This document shows, in pieces, positions 11,129 through 19,723 of a stretch of 64,000 bases of DNA (positions within the stretch are counted from its first letter, which is position 1; every line of letters begins with the position of its first letter). The DNA lies in the NCBI GenBank assembly GCA_964245825.1, contig CAXTNT010000006.1:62001-126000 (forward strand). Reading direction: 5' to 3'. Made by a program: the position numbers and the translations under genes. The stretch is from CAJCIY01 sp964245825 (GTDB taxonomy: Bacteria; Actinomycetota; Actinomycetes; Mycobacteriales; CAJCIY01). The notes beneath the pieces were generated by a model. The model did not search any database, was not told the DNA's origin, and saw only the letters and a program-made list of their open reading frames with translations.

Positions 11129-11986
11129 GTGACCTGGGACCTGGTGGATGGGCTCGACGCGTTCGCCCTCGCGGCGGGGGATTTCCTGCGCCGCGACCCG
11201 GTGGCGCACACGGTGGTGCTCGGCGTCCTGACGCAGCATGCCGCCGACGTCACCGATGCTGGCGGGCCGCCGATCCTCGCGGTGCTGCGCCACGCGGGGG
11301 AGGTCGCCGGGGTGGCATGGCGGACGCCCCCGTACCCACTCGGCGTGACGGACGTCGGCGCCGACGACGCCCGTACGCTCGCGGATCTGCTGGTCTCGGC
11401 GCGCCCCGATGTCGCCTCGGCGCCGGCCGTCGCCGGTCCGGCCGGGTCCGCGGAGCCGCTGGCGGCGCGACTGGCTGCGTGCCTCGGGCGCACGTACGCC
11501 CCGATGCTCACCGAGACGCTGTACCGCCTCGACGGTGCCGGGTCGATCGTGGCCGATCCGCGGCCGGCACCGCCGGGCCGCTGCCGCGCCGCGACGGAGG
11601 CGGACCTGCCGTTGCTTGTGGACTGGCTGCTGGCGTTCGTCGCCGAGGCCGGGACCACGCCGCCGGCCGACGCCGAGGCGCGCATCACCGGCTCGATCCA
11701 GGACGCGACGATGTTCGTCTGGGACGACGGCTCGGTCCGGGCGATGGCCGGGGGACGGCCGACCGGCTCGGGGGTGGCCCGGCTCGGGCCGGTCTACACC
11801 CCGCCCGCGGCACGCGGGTCGGGCGTGGCGACGGCCCTGGTCGCGGCCGCGTGCCGGCACCTGTTCGCCCGCGGGCTGGCGGTCGTCACCCTGTACGCCG
11901 ACGACGACAATCCGACCTCGAGCGGGATCTACCGCAGGCTGGGCTTCCGCCCGGTCCTCAGCTGGGTCGAGCTCAGCTTGGTGTGA
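11129..11986 (+). CDS. GNAT-family acetyltransferase
   Basis: A 285-aa protein. The C-terminal half is a GNAT domain with the acetyl-CoA pyrophosphate loop ARLGPVYTPPAARGSGVATALVAA (key residues RGSGVA, about 222-227) and LYADDDNPTSSGIYRRLGF (motif B region). The N-terminal half is divergent and similar in length to two-domain actinobacterial GNATs. The acceptor substrate is unknown. GTG start. Confidence 0.8.
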   Translation: MTWDLVDGLDAFALAAGDFLRRDPVAHTVVLGVLTQHAADVTDAGGPPILAVLRHAGEVAGVAWRTPPYPLGVTDVGADDARTLADLLVSARPDVASAPAVAGPAGSAEPLAARLAACLGRTYAPMLTETLYRLDGAGSIVADPRPAPPGRCRAATEADLPLLVDWLLAFVAEAGTTPPADAEARITGSIQDATMFVWDDGSVRAMAGGRPTGSGVARLGPVYTPPAARGSGVATALVAAACRHLFARGLAVVTLYADDDNPTSSGIYRRLGFRPVLSWVELSLV

Positions 11987-12037
11987 TTGCTCGCCAACAT
12001 GTCTTGTCCTGCAGTGGTTTCCGTAGGGATAACGCGG

Positions 12038-12058
12038 TAGGATGCGAACATGCGTTCG
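12038..12058 (+). promoter_or_regulatory. leaderless promoter -10 box overlapped by a LexA (SOS) box
   Basis: TAGGAT (12038-12043) lies six bases before the ATG at 12050, the layout of a leaderless transcript. CGAACATGCGTTCG (12045-12058) is a perfect match to the Gram-positive LexA consensus CGAAC-N4-GTTCG and spans the start codon. LexA bound here would block initiation, so the downstream DUF222-HNH gene is expected to be DNA-damage induced. Seen directly; regulation is inferred from the known consensus. Confidence 0.8.
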
Positions 12059-13351
12059 AACGGAGCTCGGGGTGCGAGGCACGCTTTCGAGCTGTCGGAG
12101 GCGATCGTCGAGTGCGACCGGCGGGTGGCCGCGATCCATGCCGAGCGGGCGACGCTGATCGCGGAGCTACACGCGGTGCTGCCCGACCAGCCGCGCGAGT
12201 GGGCCCGCGAGGAGATCTCCGTCTCCTGCCGGGTGTCGTTCGCGGAGGCCGATGCGCGGCTGCGGACCTCGCTGGCCTTGGCGCGCGGCCTGCCGCAGAC
12301 CAACGCCGCGCTGGCGGATGGAGCGATCAGCTGGCCCCACGCCGTGGCGATCGCCGACGCGACCGATCGGCTCACCGCCTCCGAGGCTCGCTGGGTCGAG
12401 CTGGAGGTGCTGAGCGACGAGCGTGCCCGGACGCCGTGGCAGACCGCGTACCGCGCGCGGAGGGCGGCGCTGCAGGTGCACCCGAGGACCGACGACCGGC
12501 CCGCGCCGGTCGCCGCCGAGCGGTCGCTGATCGGGTTCCGCGGGCTGCGCGGCGAGGTGTCCTTCGCCCTCACCCTGCCCGCGCCGGAGGCGACGCTGGT
12601 GCAGACGTACGTCGATGCCGCCGCCGTGCGGCAGGGCCGCGACGACGACCGGCGCCCCGAGACCCGCCGCGCCGACGCGTTGGTGGACCTGGTCCGCTCG
12701 GCATTGGACGCGGGGGTGCTGCCGTCGGGTGGCGACGGCCGGCGACCGCACGTGCAGGTCACCGCCGAGCTGACGGCGCTCGGCGCCGGTCGCTACGGGC
12801 TGGCCGAGATCGAGGGGCGGCCCGCGGTCGGCGCGCAGCTGCGGGAGCTGGTCTGCGAGCCCGACCTGCAGGTCACCTGGACCGACGGGGCCGGGACGAT
12901 CCTCGACCAGGGCCGCAGCACCCGGCTGGTCTCCGCGCGGCTCCGGGCCCGGCTCGAGGCCCGCGACGCGCACTGCCGGTTCCCCGGCTGCGGCGCCCGC
13001 GCCCGCCGCTGCCGCGCCCACCACATCCAGCACTGGGCCGACGGCGGCCGGACCGATCTGGCCAATCTGGTCCTGGTCTGCGACCGGCACCACCACGCCG
13101 TCCACGACGGCGGCTGGCAGGTCAGCCTGCGCGGCCAAGCGGCAGCCTGGGTCAGCCCCACCGGCCGGGGCGTCGGCGAGATCGCCGACCTCGACCAGCT
13201 CGGTGATCCCGACTCCGAGGGCGATCTCGACACCGTCGACCACGACTGGATCAGACCCGAGTGGGAGTTCTACCGTCGGCCTCCGCCGGACGAGCCCCAG
13301 CCGGCACAGCCGGTTCCCCTCGTCGCGTCCCCCGAGATTCCGCCGTTCTGA
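12050..13351 (+). CDS. DUF222 / HNH endonuclease domain protein (13E12-repeat type)
   Basis: A 433-aa protein with an N-terminal DUF222 region (about 1-290, helical) and a C-terminal HNH nuclease domain: CRFPGCGARARRCRAHHIQHW followed by GGRTDLANLVLVCDRHHHAVHDGGW (key: CxxxxC, HH, N, HxxH). These proteins are multicopy in actinobacteria and related to the 13E12 repeat family of mycobacteria. Here the start codon is covered by a consensus SOS box. The role is unproven; DNA-damage-associated nuclease or mobile-DNA function is likely. Confidence 0.88.
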   Translation: MRSNGARGARHAFELSEAIVECDRRVAAIHAERATLIAELHAVLPDQPREWAREEISVSCRVSFAEADARLRTSLALARGLPQTNAALADGAISWPHAVAIADATDRLTASEARWVELEVLSDERARTPWQTAYRARRAALQVHPRTDDRPAPVAAERSLIGFRGLRGEVSFALTLPAPEATLVQTYVDAAAVRQGRDDDRRPETRRADALVDLVRSALDAGVLPSGGDGRRPHVQVTAELTALGAGRYGLAEIEGRPAVGAQLRELVCEPDLQVTWTDGAGTILDQGRSTRLVSARLRARLEARDAHCRFPGCGARARRCRAHHIQHWADGGRTDLANLVLVCDRHHHAVHDGGWQVSLRGQAAAWVSPTGRGVGEIADLDQLGDPDSEGDLDTVDHDWIRPEWEFYRRPPPDEPQPAQPVPLVASPEIPPF

Positions 13352-13363
13352 GGCCGGTCGTCC

Positions 13364-13380
13364 CCGATCCGCCGGATCGG
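13364..13380 (+). terminator. hairpin after DUF222-HNH gene
   Basis: CCGATCC-GCC-GGATCGG forms a perfect 7-bp stem 12 bp after the stop codon. There is no T-run behind it, so it is only a possible terminator or mRNA 3' stabiliser. Confidence 0.35.
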
Positions 13381-13535
13381 CTCCGTCAAGAGTGGCACCC
13401 GGTGACTCGCGTCACGATGCGCGCGTAGCTCTGGCCATTGACCTGTCGGCCGCTTCGCGCCATCGTGGCGCGGGTCAACGCGGCGGTCAGCGGACGCGTG
13501 CGACAACCACGCCGGACCCAGCCGCTGGAGGGACC

Positions 13536-14768
13536 ATGCTCGTGACCCGTTTCGACCGCTGCGTCGTCGGCAGTCGGCGCACCACCCTGGCGACAGCCGC
13601 GATGGTGCTCGTCGCCGTCGGCCTGCTCGGGCCGGCGACGCGAGCCGCGGCGGCCGCCGGAGGAGGCTGCCGCCCGGCGGTCGAGGATCTTGGCGACCCC
13701 TTCGGTGGCCATTTCAGCTATGCCGACGGCGTGAGTTCTGCGGGTGATGTGGCGGGGACCGCCTTCCTACCCAACGGCCGTGCACGAGCGGTGCTCTGGC
13801 AGGCCGGCGTGGCCACGAATCTCGGGACGGTAGCGCCGTACGACGAGTCGTTCGCCCATGGCGTGAACGCTCATGGAATCGTCGTCGGGGAGCTCGACCG
13901 CAAGCAGACGGACGTCGCACCATTCATCTACGACCACGGGGCGATGCGCCAGCTGCCCGGCCTGGGCGGAGACTTCGGTTACGCGTCCGGCGTCAACGAC
14001 CGCGGGCAGGTCGTGGGTACCGCCAGTGACGCCTCCGGGCGTCCCCACGCGGTGGTGTGGACCGATGACGGCCGCCGGGTTCACGACCTGGGCATTGCCC
14101 CAGGCGATGTCGCCAGCTACGGGAGTGGAATCAACGGTGCCGGCACGGTCGCGGGCGACAGCGACGCGGCCGACCAGAGCGAACGGCCGGCGGTCTTCGG
14201 TCACGGTGCCGTCGCGCTCCTGACCACAGCAGCCACCCGCTACGGCGCAGCCGAGGACGTCAACGACGCCGGGCGCGTCATCGGCACGACATTCCTGGCC
14301 GACGGCCAGCAACACGCTGCTGTCTGGGGCCCGTTCCGGGCGCGCGGGCGGGACCTCGGCACGCTGCCGGGCGGCACCCGGGCTTCGCTGGTCGACATCG
14401 ACGACCAGGGTGTGGCCACCGGCGGGGGGAACCTCGGCGTCCACCCGGACCTGACCCACGCGATCATCTGGCCCGGGAGCGGCCCCCTGCTTGCCCTGCG
14501 GCCACTCTCCGGGCATTTCGCGCGCGACTTCGCCGTGGCTCGCAAACTGGGCCCCGACGGAGAAGCGGTGGGCGCCAGCCAGAACGCCTCCGGCGACATC
14601 CACGCCACGATCTGGACCTGTGCCCTCGACCAGGCGTTCCTGCCGCCACCGCCGAGCGCCGCCGACGTCCCCGCCCGGGCTGCCCCGTCGGTGGCCACCA
14701 GTTCGGGCCCGGGCAGTTCGCGGTGGCTCCTGCCGTCGGTCCTGCGCCTGACCTTCCGACCGGCCTAG
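13536..14768 (+). CDS. secreted HAF-repeat protein
   Basis: A 410-aa protein with an N-terminal signal peptide (basic RFDRCVVGSRR, hydrophobic TTLATAAMVLVAVGLL, then an Ala-rich cleavage region). The mature part consists of repeated units of about 45-50 aa of the HAF type: GVN-x-G-x-VVG, then HAVVW and LG (for example GVNDRGQVVGTASDASG followed by PHAVVWTDDG). Such repeats are predicted to form an extracellular beta-propeller or solenoid. The Pro/Ala/Ser-rich C-terminus may cross the envelope. The ATG at 13536 has GGAGGG upstream; an upstream in-frame ATG at 13203 would lie in the HNH gene. Function unknown. Confidence 0.8.
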   Translation: MLVTRFDRCVVGSRRTTLATAAMVLVAVGLLGPATRAAAAAGGGCRPAVEDLGDPFGGHFSYADGVSSAGDVAGTAFLPNGRARAVLWQAGVATNLGTVAPYDESFAHGVNAHGIVVGELDRKQTDVAPFIYDHGAMRQLPGLGGDFGYASGVNDRGQVVGTASDASGRPHAVVWTDDGRRVHDLGIAPGDVASYGSGINGAGTVAGDSDAADQSERPAVFGHGAVALLTTAATRYGAAEDVNDAGRVIGTTFLADGQQHAAVWGPFRARGRDLGTLPGGTRASLVDIDDQGVATGGGNLGVHPDLTHAIIWPGSGPLLALRPLSGHFARDFAVARKLGPDGEAVGASQNASGDIHATIWTCALDQAFLPPPPSAADVPARAAPSVATSSGPGSSRWLLPSVLRLTFRPA

Positions 14769-15769
14769 GGCCGGGGGGCGCGGGTGGGCTGATGGGTCCG
14801 GCGCCAGGCCAGGTGGGCCTCCTTGCGGGCTCGGGCGTCCTGGCGCAGGGCCTGGCGCTGCAGCTCGCGACCCAGCTTGCGCCAGGACTCGACCCGCCGG
14901 GCGTCGAGCACACCGGCGTGGATCGCGGAAAGCACCCCGCACCCGGGCTCTGACACGTGCGCGCAGTCCGCGAAGCGGCAGTCGGCGGCCAGGTCCTCGA
15001 CGTCCGCGAAGGCCTGCTCCAGCCCGTCGTCGGCACCAGCCCACAGCGCGACCGCCCGTAGGCCGGGCGTGTCGATGACCACCCCGCCGGTCGGCAGCGG
15101 TACGAGCTGGCGGTGCACCGTGGTGTGGCGACCACGGCCATCGCTGCGGATGTCCTGGGTGGCCATGATCTCCTCGCCAGCCAGTGCGTTGACCAGCGTC
15201 GACTTCCCCGCACCCGACGCGCCCACGACGGCGAGGGTGTGCCCGACGGTCGCAAGTGCCTGCAGCGCAGGCATCCCCGCACCCGACTGCGCGCTGCACA
15301 CCAGCACCTCGACGCCCGGGGCGGCCGCGCGCACGGGCTCGGCGTCGGCCACCGCGAGGTCGGCCTTGGTCAGCACGACGACGGGCAGCGCGCCGCTCGA
15401 CCACACCAGGGTCAGCAGCCGCTCCAGCCGCCCGAGCGCGACGTCGGCGGTCAGCGGTACGGCAATCAGCGCGTGCGTGACGTTCGCGGCGAGCGCCTGC
15501 TGGCGCGCCTCCCCTCCCACGTCGGCGCGGCCGAGCAGCGAGCGTCGCGGGAGCAGGGCGGCGATCGCGCCAGCGGCGACCGTGGCCCAGTCGCCGACCG
15601 ACGGCGGGTACGCCAGCGACCGCGGCACCGAGACCGGCACCGTCCCGTCGGGGCCGGCGTGCACGACGTGCGAGCGCTCGACGCGCACGATCCGGCCGGG
15701 GGAGCCGGGCAGGTCGGCGAGATCGGCGACGACGGATGGGTCGGCACCGAGCGAGGAGAGAGAAGTCAA
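14765..15769 (-). CDS. rsgA: ribosome small-subunit-dependent GTPase A
   Basis: A 334-aa circularly permuted GTPase that assists 30S maturation. Motifs appear in the permuted order: VVLTKADL (G4), then GASGAGKSTLVNALAG (G1) and VIDTPGLR (G3). A C-terminal zinc site reads CRFADCAHVSEPGC. An OB domain precedes the GTPase. The TTG at 15769 is chosen because CAGGAG sits eight bases upstream and the protein then begins like family members (LTSLSSLGADPS); the longer GTG-started frame (15862) has no ribosome site. The 3' end meets the HAF gene stop (4-bp overlap). Confidence 0.9.
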   Translation of the reverse strand: MTSLSSLGADPSVVADLADLPGSPGRIVRVERSHVVHAGPDGTVPVSVPRSLAYPPSVGDWATVAAGAIAALLPRRSLLGRADVGGEARQQALAANVTHALIAVPLTADVALGRLERLLTLVWSSGALPVVVLTKADLAVADAEPVRAAAPGVEVLVCSAQSGAGMPALQALATVGHTLAVVGASGAGKSTLVNALAGEEIMATQDIRSDGRGRHTTVHRQLVPLPTGGVVIDTPGLRAVALWAGADDGLEQAFADVEDLAADCRFADCAHVSEPGCGVLSAIHAGVLDARRVESWRKLGRELQRQALRQDARARKEAHLAWRRTHQPTRAPRP

Positions 15770-15925
15770 CGCGGATTCTCCTGGATGAGCCGCCGCGGCA
15801 GTGGTCAGCGCAGCGGGAACGAATGAGGGCAGGGGAAAGCCGGAACCGTCATGGCAGGCCACCTCCCTCTCCGCGCGTCGAGGACCGGACCGTACAACGC
15901 GATCACCGGGTCGGGCCAGCGAATT

Positions 15926-17143
15926 TCAGTGCGCGCGGGCCACGAACTCTCGGCACAGCTGCGCGGTCTGCTCGGGCAGCTCGAACTGCGGTACGTGTCC
16001 GCAGTCGTCGAGGACGAGTGACGTCGAGCCCGGCAGCGCGTCGGCGACGTGCCGGGCGAACCCCGGCGGGACGAGCCGGTCGCGCGCCCCCCACAGGAAC
16101 ATCGCCGGTGGCTCGAGCGCGGGCAGGGTGTCCCAGAACCCGTGCAGCCCGAAGGCCTCGTCGAGGTAGATCTGCCGGGCGCAGGCGAAGAACGCCACCC
16201 GGTGGTCCCGGCGGGCGAACGTACGGACGAACTCGTCGGCTGCCGCGTCGTACCAGGCATCGGGGAGCCGGTCGGGCTGGGCGAACATCAGCCGCAGCGA
16301 CCGGACGACCAGGCGGTGCGACACCGGGAGCCGCAGCGAGGCGAGCTCCGGTCGCAGCAGCCGCACCGCGGGCACCATCTGCCGCAGCCGGCGGAAGGCG
16401 GGCGATGCGCACAGACCGACGACACCGCTCACGGCCGCCGGTCGCGCCAGCCCGAGCTCCACCGCGATCCGCCCGCCCATGGAGTTGCCGATGACGACCG
16501 GCCGCGCCAGGCCGAGCTGTCGGCACAGGTCCATCGCCCACGGGATGTACGCCGAGGGGGCGTACGACATCGGCGGGGCCGCGCTCGCCCCGAACCCCGG
16601 CAGGTCCGGGGCGATCACGCGGTGGTCGCAGGCGAGGTCCCACAGCAGCGGCAGCAGCGAGGCGTTCGTCGCCCCGAGCCCGTGCAGCAGCAGGACCGGC
16701 GGGCCGTCGCGGGGCCCGGCATCCAGGTACGCCGTGGGGATCCCCGCCACCGTCGCGAGGTTGGCGGTCGGCCACTGCGCCGGTGTCTCGGTCCCCGGGT
16801 CGAACAGGCCGTCGAGGGCCATCGTGAGCGACAGGTCCCCGCGGACCAGGACATCGCCGGCCAGGAAGGCCCGGATCCCCGAGTCGGTGCCGGCGATGAT
16901 CGCCGCGAGCACCTCGGCGCGGCCGCGCACCGTCGAGGTCGGCGGCAGGACCGGCCGGCCGCGGCGCGGGACGAAGCTGCCGTGATGCAGCTCGACGGTG
17001 GCCGGTGTGCCGCGGTCGGGCAGGAACAGCACACTGCCCTCGGCGCCGGCGAGCAGCGGACCGGGCGGGGTGTGGCGCAGCCGCTCGCCCAGGGCGGACG
17101 TCAGGTCGTAGCGCCCGCGGTGGCCGGCCGCGGGGGCGCTCAC
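15926..17143 (-). CDS. two-domain protein: SCP2-like N-terminus and alpha/beta hydrolase
   Basis: A 405-aa protein. Residues 1-125 resemble a lipid-binding (SCP2/sterol-carrier-like) module with RGDLSLTMALDGLFDPG at its end. Residues 140-405 are an alpha/beta hydrolase: LLLHGLGATNASLL, DLPGFGASAAPP, the nucleophile elbow VVIGNSMGGRIAVELG (Ser about 229), MFLWGARDRLVPPGF and DCGHVPQFE (catalytic His). Joining a lipid carrier to a hydrolase suggests a hydrophobic ester substrate; that is inference. The region 15770-15925 upstream of rsgA holds no other gene. Confidence 0.78.
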   Translation of the reverse strand: MSAPAAGHRGRYDLTSALGERLRHTPPGPLLAGAEGSVLFLPDRGTPATVELHHGSFVPRRGRPVLPPTSTVRGRAEVLAAIIAGTDSGIRAFLAGDVLVRGDLSLTMALDGLFDPGTETPAQWPTANLATVAGIPTAYLDAGPRDGPPVLLLHGLGATNASLLPLLWDLACDHRVIAPDLPGFGASAAPPMSYAPSAYIPWAMDLCRQLGLARPVVIGNSMGGRIAVELGLARPAAVSGVVGLCASPAFRRLRQMVPAVRLLRPELASLRLPVSHRLVVRSLRLMFAQPDRLPDAWYDAAADEFVRTFARRDHRVAFFACARQIYLDEAFGLHGFWDTLPALEPPAMFLWGARDRLVPPGFARHVADALPGSTSLVLDDCGHVPQFELPEQTAQLCREFVARAH

Positions 17144-17252
17144 CCGAACTCGAACTCGCCGTCGACGCCGGACCGCTCCGCGCGGTAGGCGTCCTCGCCC
17201 GGGAAGGTCGGCACGGCCACGACCTTAACCGCGCGGCTGTCACACTGCGCCC

Positions 17253-18371
17253 GTGCCCACGGCGCTGCACACGGCGCTGCACGCGCTCGTCTTCGTGGCG
17301 GGCGCGGCCGCAGTCGGGCTGACCCTGCTCTCGGCCGTGCGCACGGTGATCCTGCCGCGGGCGGTGCCGACCCGGCTCGGTCGGCTGAACGGCGCCGTGG
17401 TGGCCTTCCTGTTCCGGGTCGCCAGTGGCCGGGCCCCGAGCTACGAGCGCCGCGACAGCGTGTTCGCGCTGTACGGCCCGGTGACCCTCATGTCGCTGCT
17501 GGCCAGCTGGCTGGTGGTCGTCTACCTCGGCGCGAGCGCGGCCTTCTGGGCGCTCGATGACGGCACCTGGCGGCACAGCCTCGAGCTGTCCGGCTCGTCG
17601 CTGTTCACCCTCGGCTTCGCCGTGCCGCGCACCGGTCCGCAGACGGCACTGACGTTCGTGGAGGCCTCGATCGGCCTGGTGCTGCTGGCGTTGCTCATCA
17701 CGTACCTGCCGAGCCTCTACACCGCCTTCAGCCGCCGCGAGCAGGCCGTCAGCCGGCTCGAGGTCCGGGCCGGCTCGCCGCCGAGCGGCGCGGAGATGGT
17801 CTGGCGGGCGTACGCGATCGGGTCGGGCGAGCGGGTGCTGCGCGAGACCTTCGCGGCCTGGGAGAACTGGTTCATCGACATCGAGGAGACGCACTCGACG
17901 TTTCCCACGCTGGTGTTCTTCCGCAGCCCGCAGCCGGACCACTCGTGGGTCACCTCGGCCGGCGCCGTCCTCGACGCGGCCGCCCTCCTCGCATCCTCGG
18001 TGGAAGGCGAGCGGCAGGCCGAGGCGCAGCTGGTGATCAGGGCGGGCCGGCTCGCGCTGTCCCGGATCGCCGAGTTCCAGGGGGTACGGCTGCCCGCGGC
18101 GATCCGCAGCGGAGACCCGGTCACGGTCTCCCGCGACGAGTACGAGGAAGCGCTGGCCCGGATCGCGGAGTCGTCCGCGCCGGTGGTCGCCGACCACGAT
18201 GCCGGGTGGGCCGCCTTCGCCGGGTGGCGGGTCAACTACGACGTGCCGATCGTGGCCCTCGCGGCGATCACCTACGCGCCGTACGCCCCGTGGTCCTCGG
18301 ACCGGTCGCTGTCCTCGGGCGACCGCCGGCGGGTGTGGTCGCGGGTCAGGGGTGCCGGAGCTGGTCGATGA
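17253..18371 (+). CDS. membrane protein with potassium-channel-like 2TM-pore layout
   Basis: A 372-aa protein. Hydrophobic segments lie at about 10-30, 75-98 and 130-150. Between the last two is SGSSLFTLGFAVPR, which resembles a K+-channel pore loop (TxGFG-like, with A in place of the last G). Residues 155-370 are soluble and mostly helical. This suggests a 2TM/P-loop channel-related protein with a cytosolic regulatory domain, but the filter is degenerate and the call is tentative. The GTG start is the first in frame. The 3' end overlaps the convergent hydrolase by 26 bp. Confidence 0.55.
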   Translation: MPTALHTALHALVFVAGAAAVGLTLLSAVRTVILPRAVPTRLGRLNGAVVAFLFRVASGRAPSYERRDSVFALYGPVTLMSLLASWLVVVYLGASAAFWALDDGTWRHSLELSGSSLFTLGFAVPRTGPQTALTFVEASIGLVLLALLITYLPSLYTAFSRREQAVSRLEVRAGSPPSGAEMVWRAYAIGSGERVLRETFAAWENWFIDIEETHSTFPTLVFFRSPQPDHSWVTSAGAVLDAAALLASSVEGERQAEAQLVIRAGRLALSRIAEFQGVRLPAAIRSGDPVTVSRDEYEEALARIAESSAPVVADHDAGWAAFAGWRVNYDVPIVALAAITYAPYAPWSSDRSLSSGDRRRVWSRVRGAGAGR

Positions 18372-19188
18372 TCAGCGGTGCGATCGTGTCGACCGCGTTC
18401 TGCAGCATCCAGTGGTCGGACCCTCGCAGGATCTCGAAGCGGTACGGCGCCTCGACGAAGCGCCCGCAGCCGGTCGCCGCGGCGCGGGTCACGTACTCGT
18501 CCCGGTCCGCCCACACGTAGGTGGTGGGCACGGTGACCGGCGCCGCGCTGGCGCGGGGGGGCGCGAACGGCAGCCCGCGGTACCAGTTGACCGCCGCGGT
18601 GAACGCGCCCGGCTCGGCCAGCAGGGTGAGCATGCGGTCGGCCTCCCCAGCCGGCATGCCGCTGCCCACCAGCGTCCGGCGCAGCGCCGCCGCCCCGCGC
18701 GGGGTCCCCGGCCCCATCGCCCACTCCGGCACCCGCGGCAGCTGGAACGCGAGCATGTACCAGGAGTGCAGCAGCTGCGTGCTGCGCACGGTGGACCGCA
18801 GGATCGAGCCGGCGTGCGGCACCGAGAGCGCCGTCAGGGTCGCCACGCGGTCGGGGTGCCGTGCGGCCAGCGCCCAGCCGACGACCGCCCCCCAGTCGTG
18901 GCCGACGACGTGCGCGCGGTCCGCGCCGGCCGCGTCGATCGCCGCCACTGCGTCCGCCACCAGCTCGTCGACCGCGTACGCGCGTCGACCCGTGGGCCGC
19001 GCGCCGGGGGAGTACCCGCGCTGGTCCGGGGCGAGCGTGCGGTAGCCCGCGTCGTGCAGCCGCGGGGCGACCAGCTCCCAGGAGCGACCCGACTGCGGGA
19101 AGCCGTGCAGCAGGAGCACGACCTCGCCGTCGCCCGGTCCCTCGTCCAGGACGTCGAAGGTCAGGGCGCCGCGGGTGAAGGTCTGCAT
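18346..19188 (-). CDS. alpha/beta hydrolase (epoxide-hydrolase-like)
   Basis: A 280-aa hydrolase. Seen: VVLLLHGFPQSGRSWE (HGFP oxyanion motif), PDQRGYSPGARP, and VVGHDWGAVVGWALA, where Asp in GHDWG is the nucleophile expected of epoxide hydrolases and haloalkane dehalogenases; the His comes from GSDHWM near the C-terminus. Soluble cytosolic enzyme, substrate unknown. The ATG at 19188 (MQTFTRGALTFDVLDEG) gives the family N-terminus. Confidence 0.88.
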   Translation of the reverse strand: MQTFTRGALTFDVLDEGPGDGEVVLLLHGFPQSGRSWELVAPRLHDAGYRTLAPDQRGYSPGARPTGRRAYAVDELVADAVAAIDAAGADRAHVVGHDWGAVVGWALAARHPDRVATLTALSVPHAGSILRSTVRSTQLLHSWYMLAFQLPRVPEWAMGPGTPRGAAALRRTLVGSGMPAGEADRMLTLLAEPGAFTAAVNWYRGLPFAPPRASAAPVTVPTTYVWADRDEYVTRAAATGCGRFVEAPYRFEILRGSDHWMLQNAVDTIAPLIIDQLRHP

Positions 19189-19207
19189 GTCGGGATCCTG
19201 ACAGCCC

Positions 19208-19687
19208 TCAGACCGCCGCCGCCGCGTCCTGTGCGGCGTCGGCCAGCGCCGCCGCGAGCAGGTACGGGTGCCGGGTCGAGACGAGCCAGTAGGGCAGGTC
19301 GTCGGGGTCATCGACGTCGAGCAGCACCGCGGTGGGGATCCAGCTGCGGGTGCATCGGTAGAGGGCGTCGTTGCGCTGCCGCAGCGCGCGCCGGGTCTCC
19401 TCCGCGTCCAGCACGGCGACCGCGCGTACCCGTGCGATCGGCAGCCGCCAGCGCCCGGCCCGGATCGCGCCGCCGGAGACCTCGACGATCCGGCTCCCGT
19501 ACCGACCGACCACCAGCTCGCCCGCGATCGCGAAGCCGAGCACCACCCAGAACTGCGCCAGCAGCCCGCCGGCCAGGAACGAGGACTCCAGCCCGATGAC
19601 GATCGAGACCGCGACCACGACGGGGTGGGCCCACCAGGGCACCGAGAGCTGCTCGCGGAAGCCGTCCGGCCGCACGGGGTCGCGCAC
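19208..19687 (-). CDS. DUF3093 membrane protein
   Basis: A 159-aa protein with two close hydrophobic segments (about 21-58: HPVVVAVSIVIGLESSFLAG and QFWVVLGFAIAGELVV) followed by a soluble domain with SRIVEVSGGAIRAGRWRLP and DLPYWLVSTRHPYLLAAAL. This matches the actinobacterial DUF3093 family, which is usually divergent from dut as here. The GTG at 19687 starts the family-typical N-terminus. Function unknown. Confidence 0.85.
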   Translation of the reverse strand: MRDPVRPDGFREQLSVPWWAHPVVVAVSIVIGLESSFLAGGLLAQFWVVLGFAIAGELVVGRYGSRIVEVSGGAIRAGRWRLPIARVRAVAVLDAEETRRALRQRNDALYRCTRSWIPTAVLLDVDDPDDLPYWLVSTRHPYLLAAALADAAQDAAAAV

Positions 19688-19711
19688 GGCGTCGATCGTC
19701 GCACGCCCCGG

Positions 19712-19717
19712 TATCCT
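19712..19717 (+). promoter_or_regulatory. -10 box of leaderless dut promoter
   Basis: TATCCT lies six bases before the GTG start of dut at 19724, so transcription probably starts at or next to the start codon. No ribosome site is present, consistent with a leaderless mRNA. Confidence 0.55.
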
Positions 19718-19723
19718 CGCGCC

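Noticed and set aside
9821..12139. Minus-strand open frame of about 770 codons
   Set aside because: Covers at least five recognisable genes on either strand and shows no motif; a GC-bias artefact.
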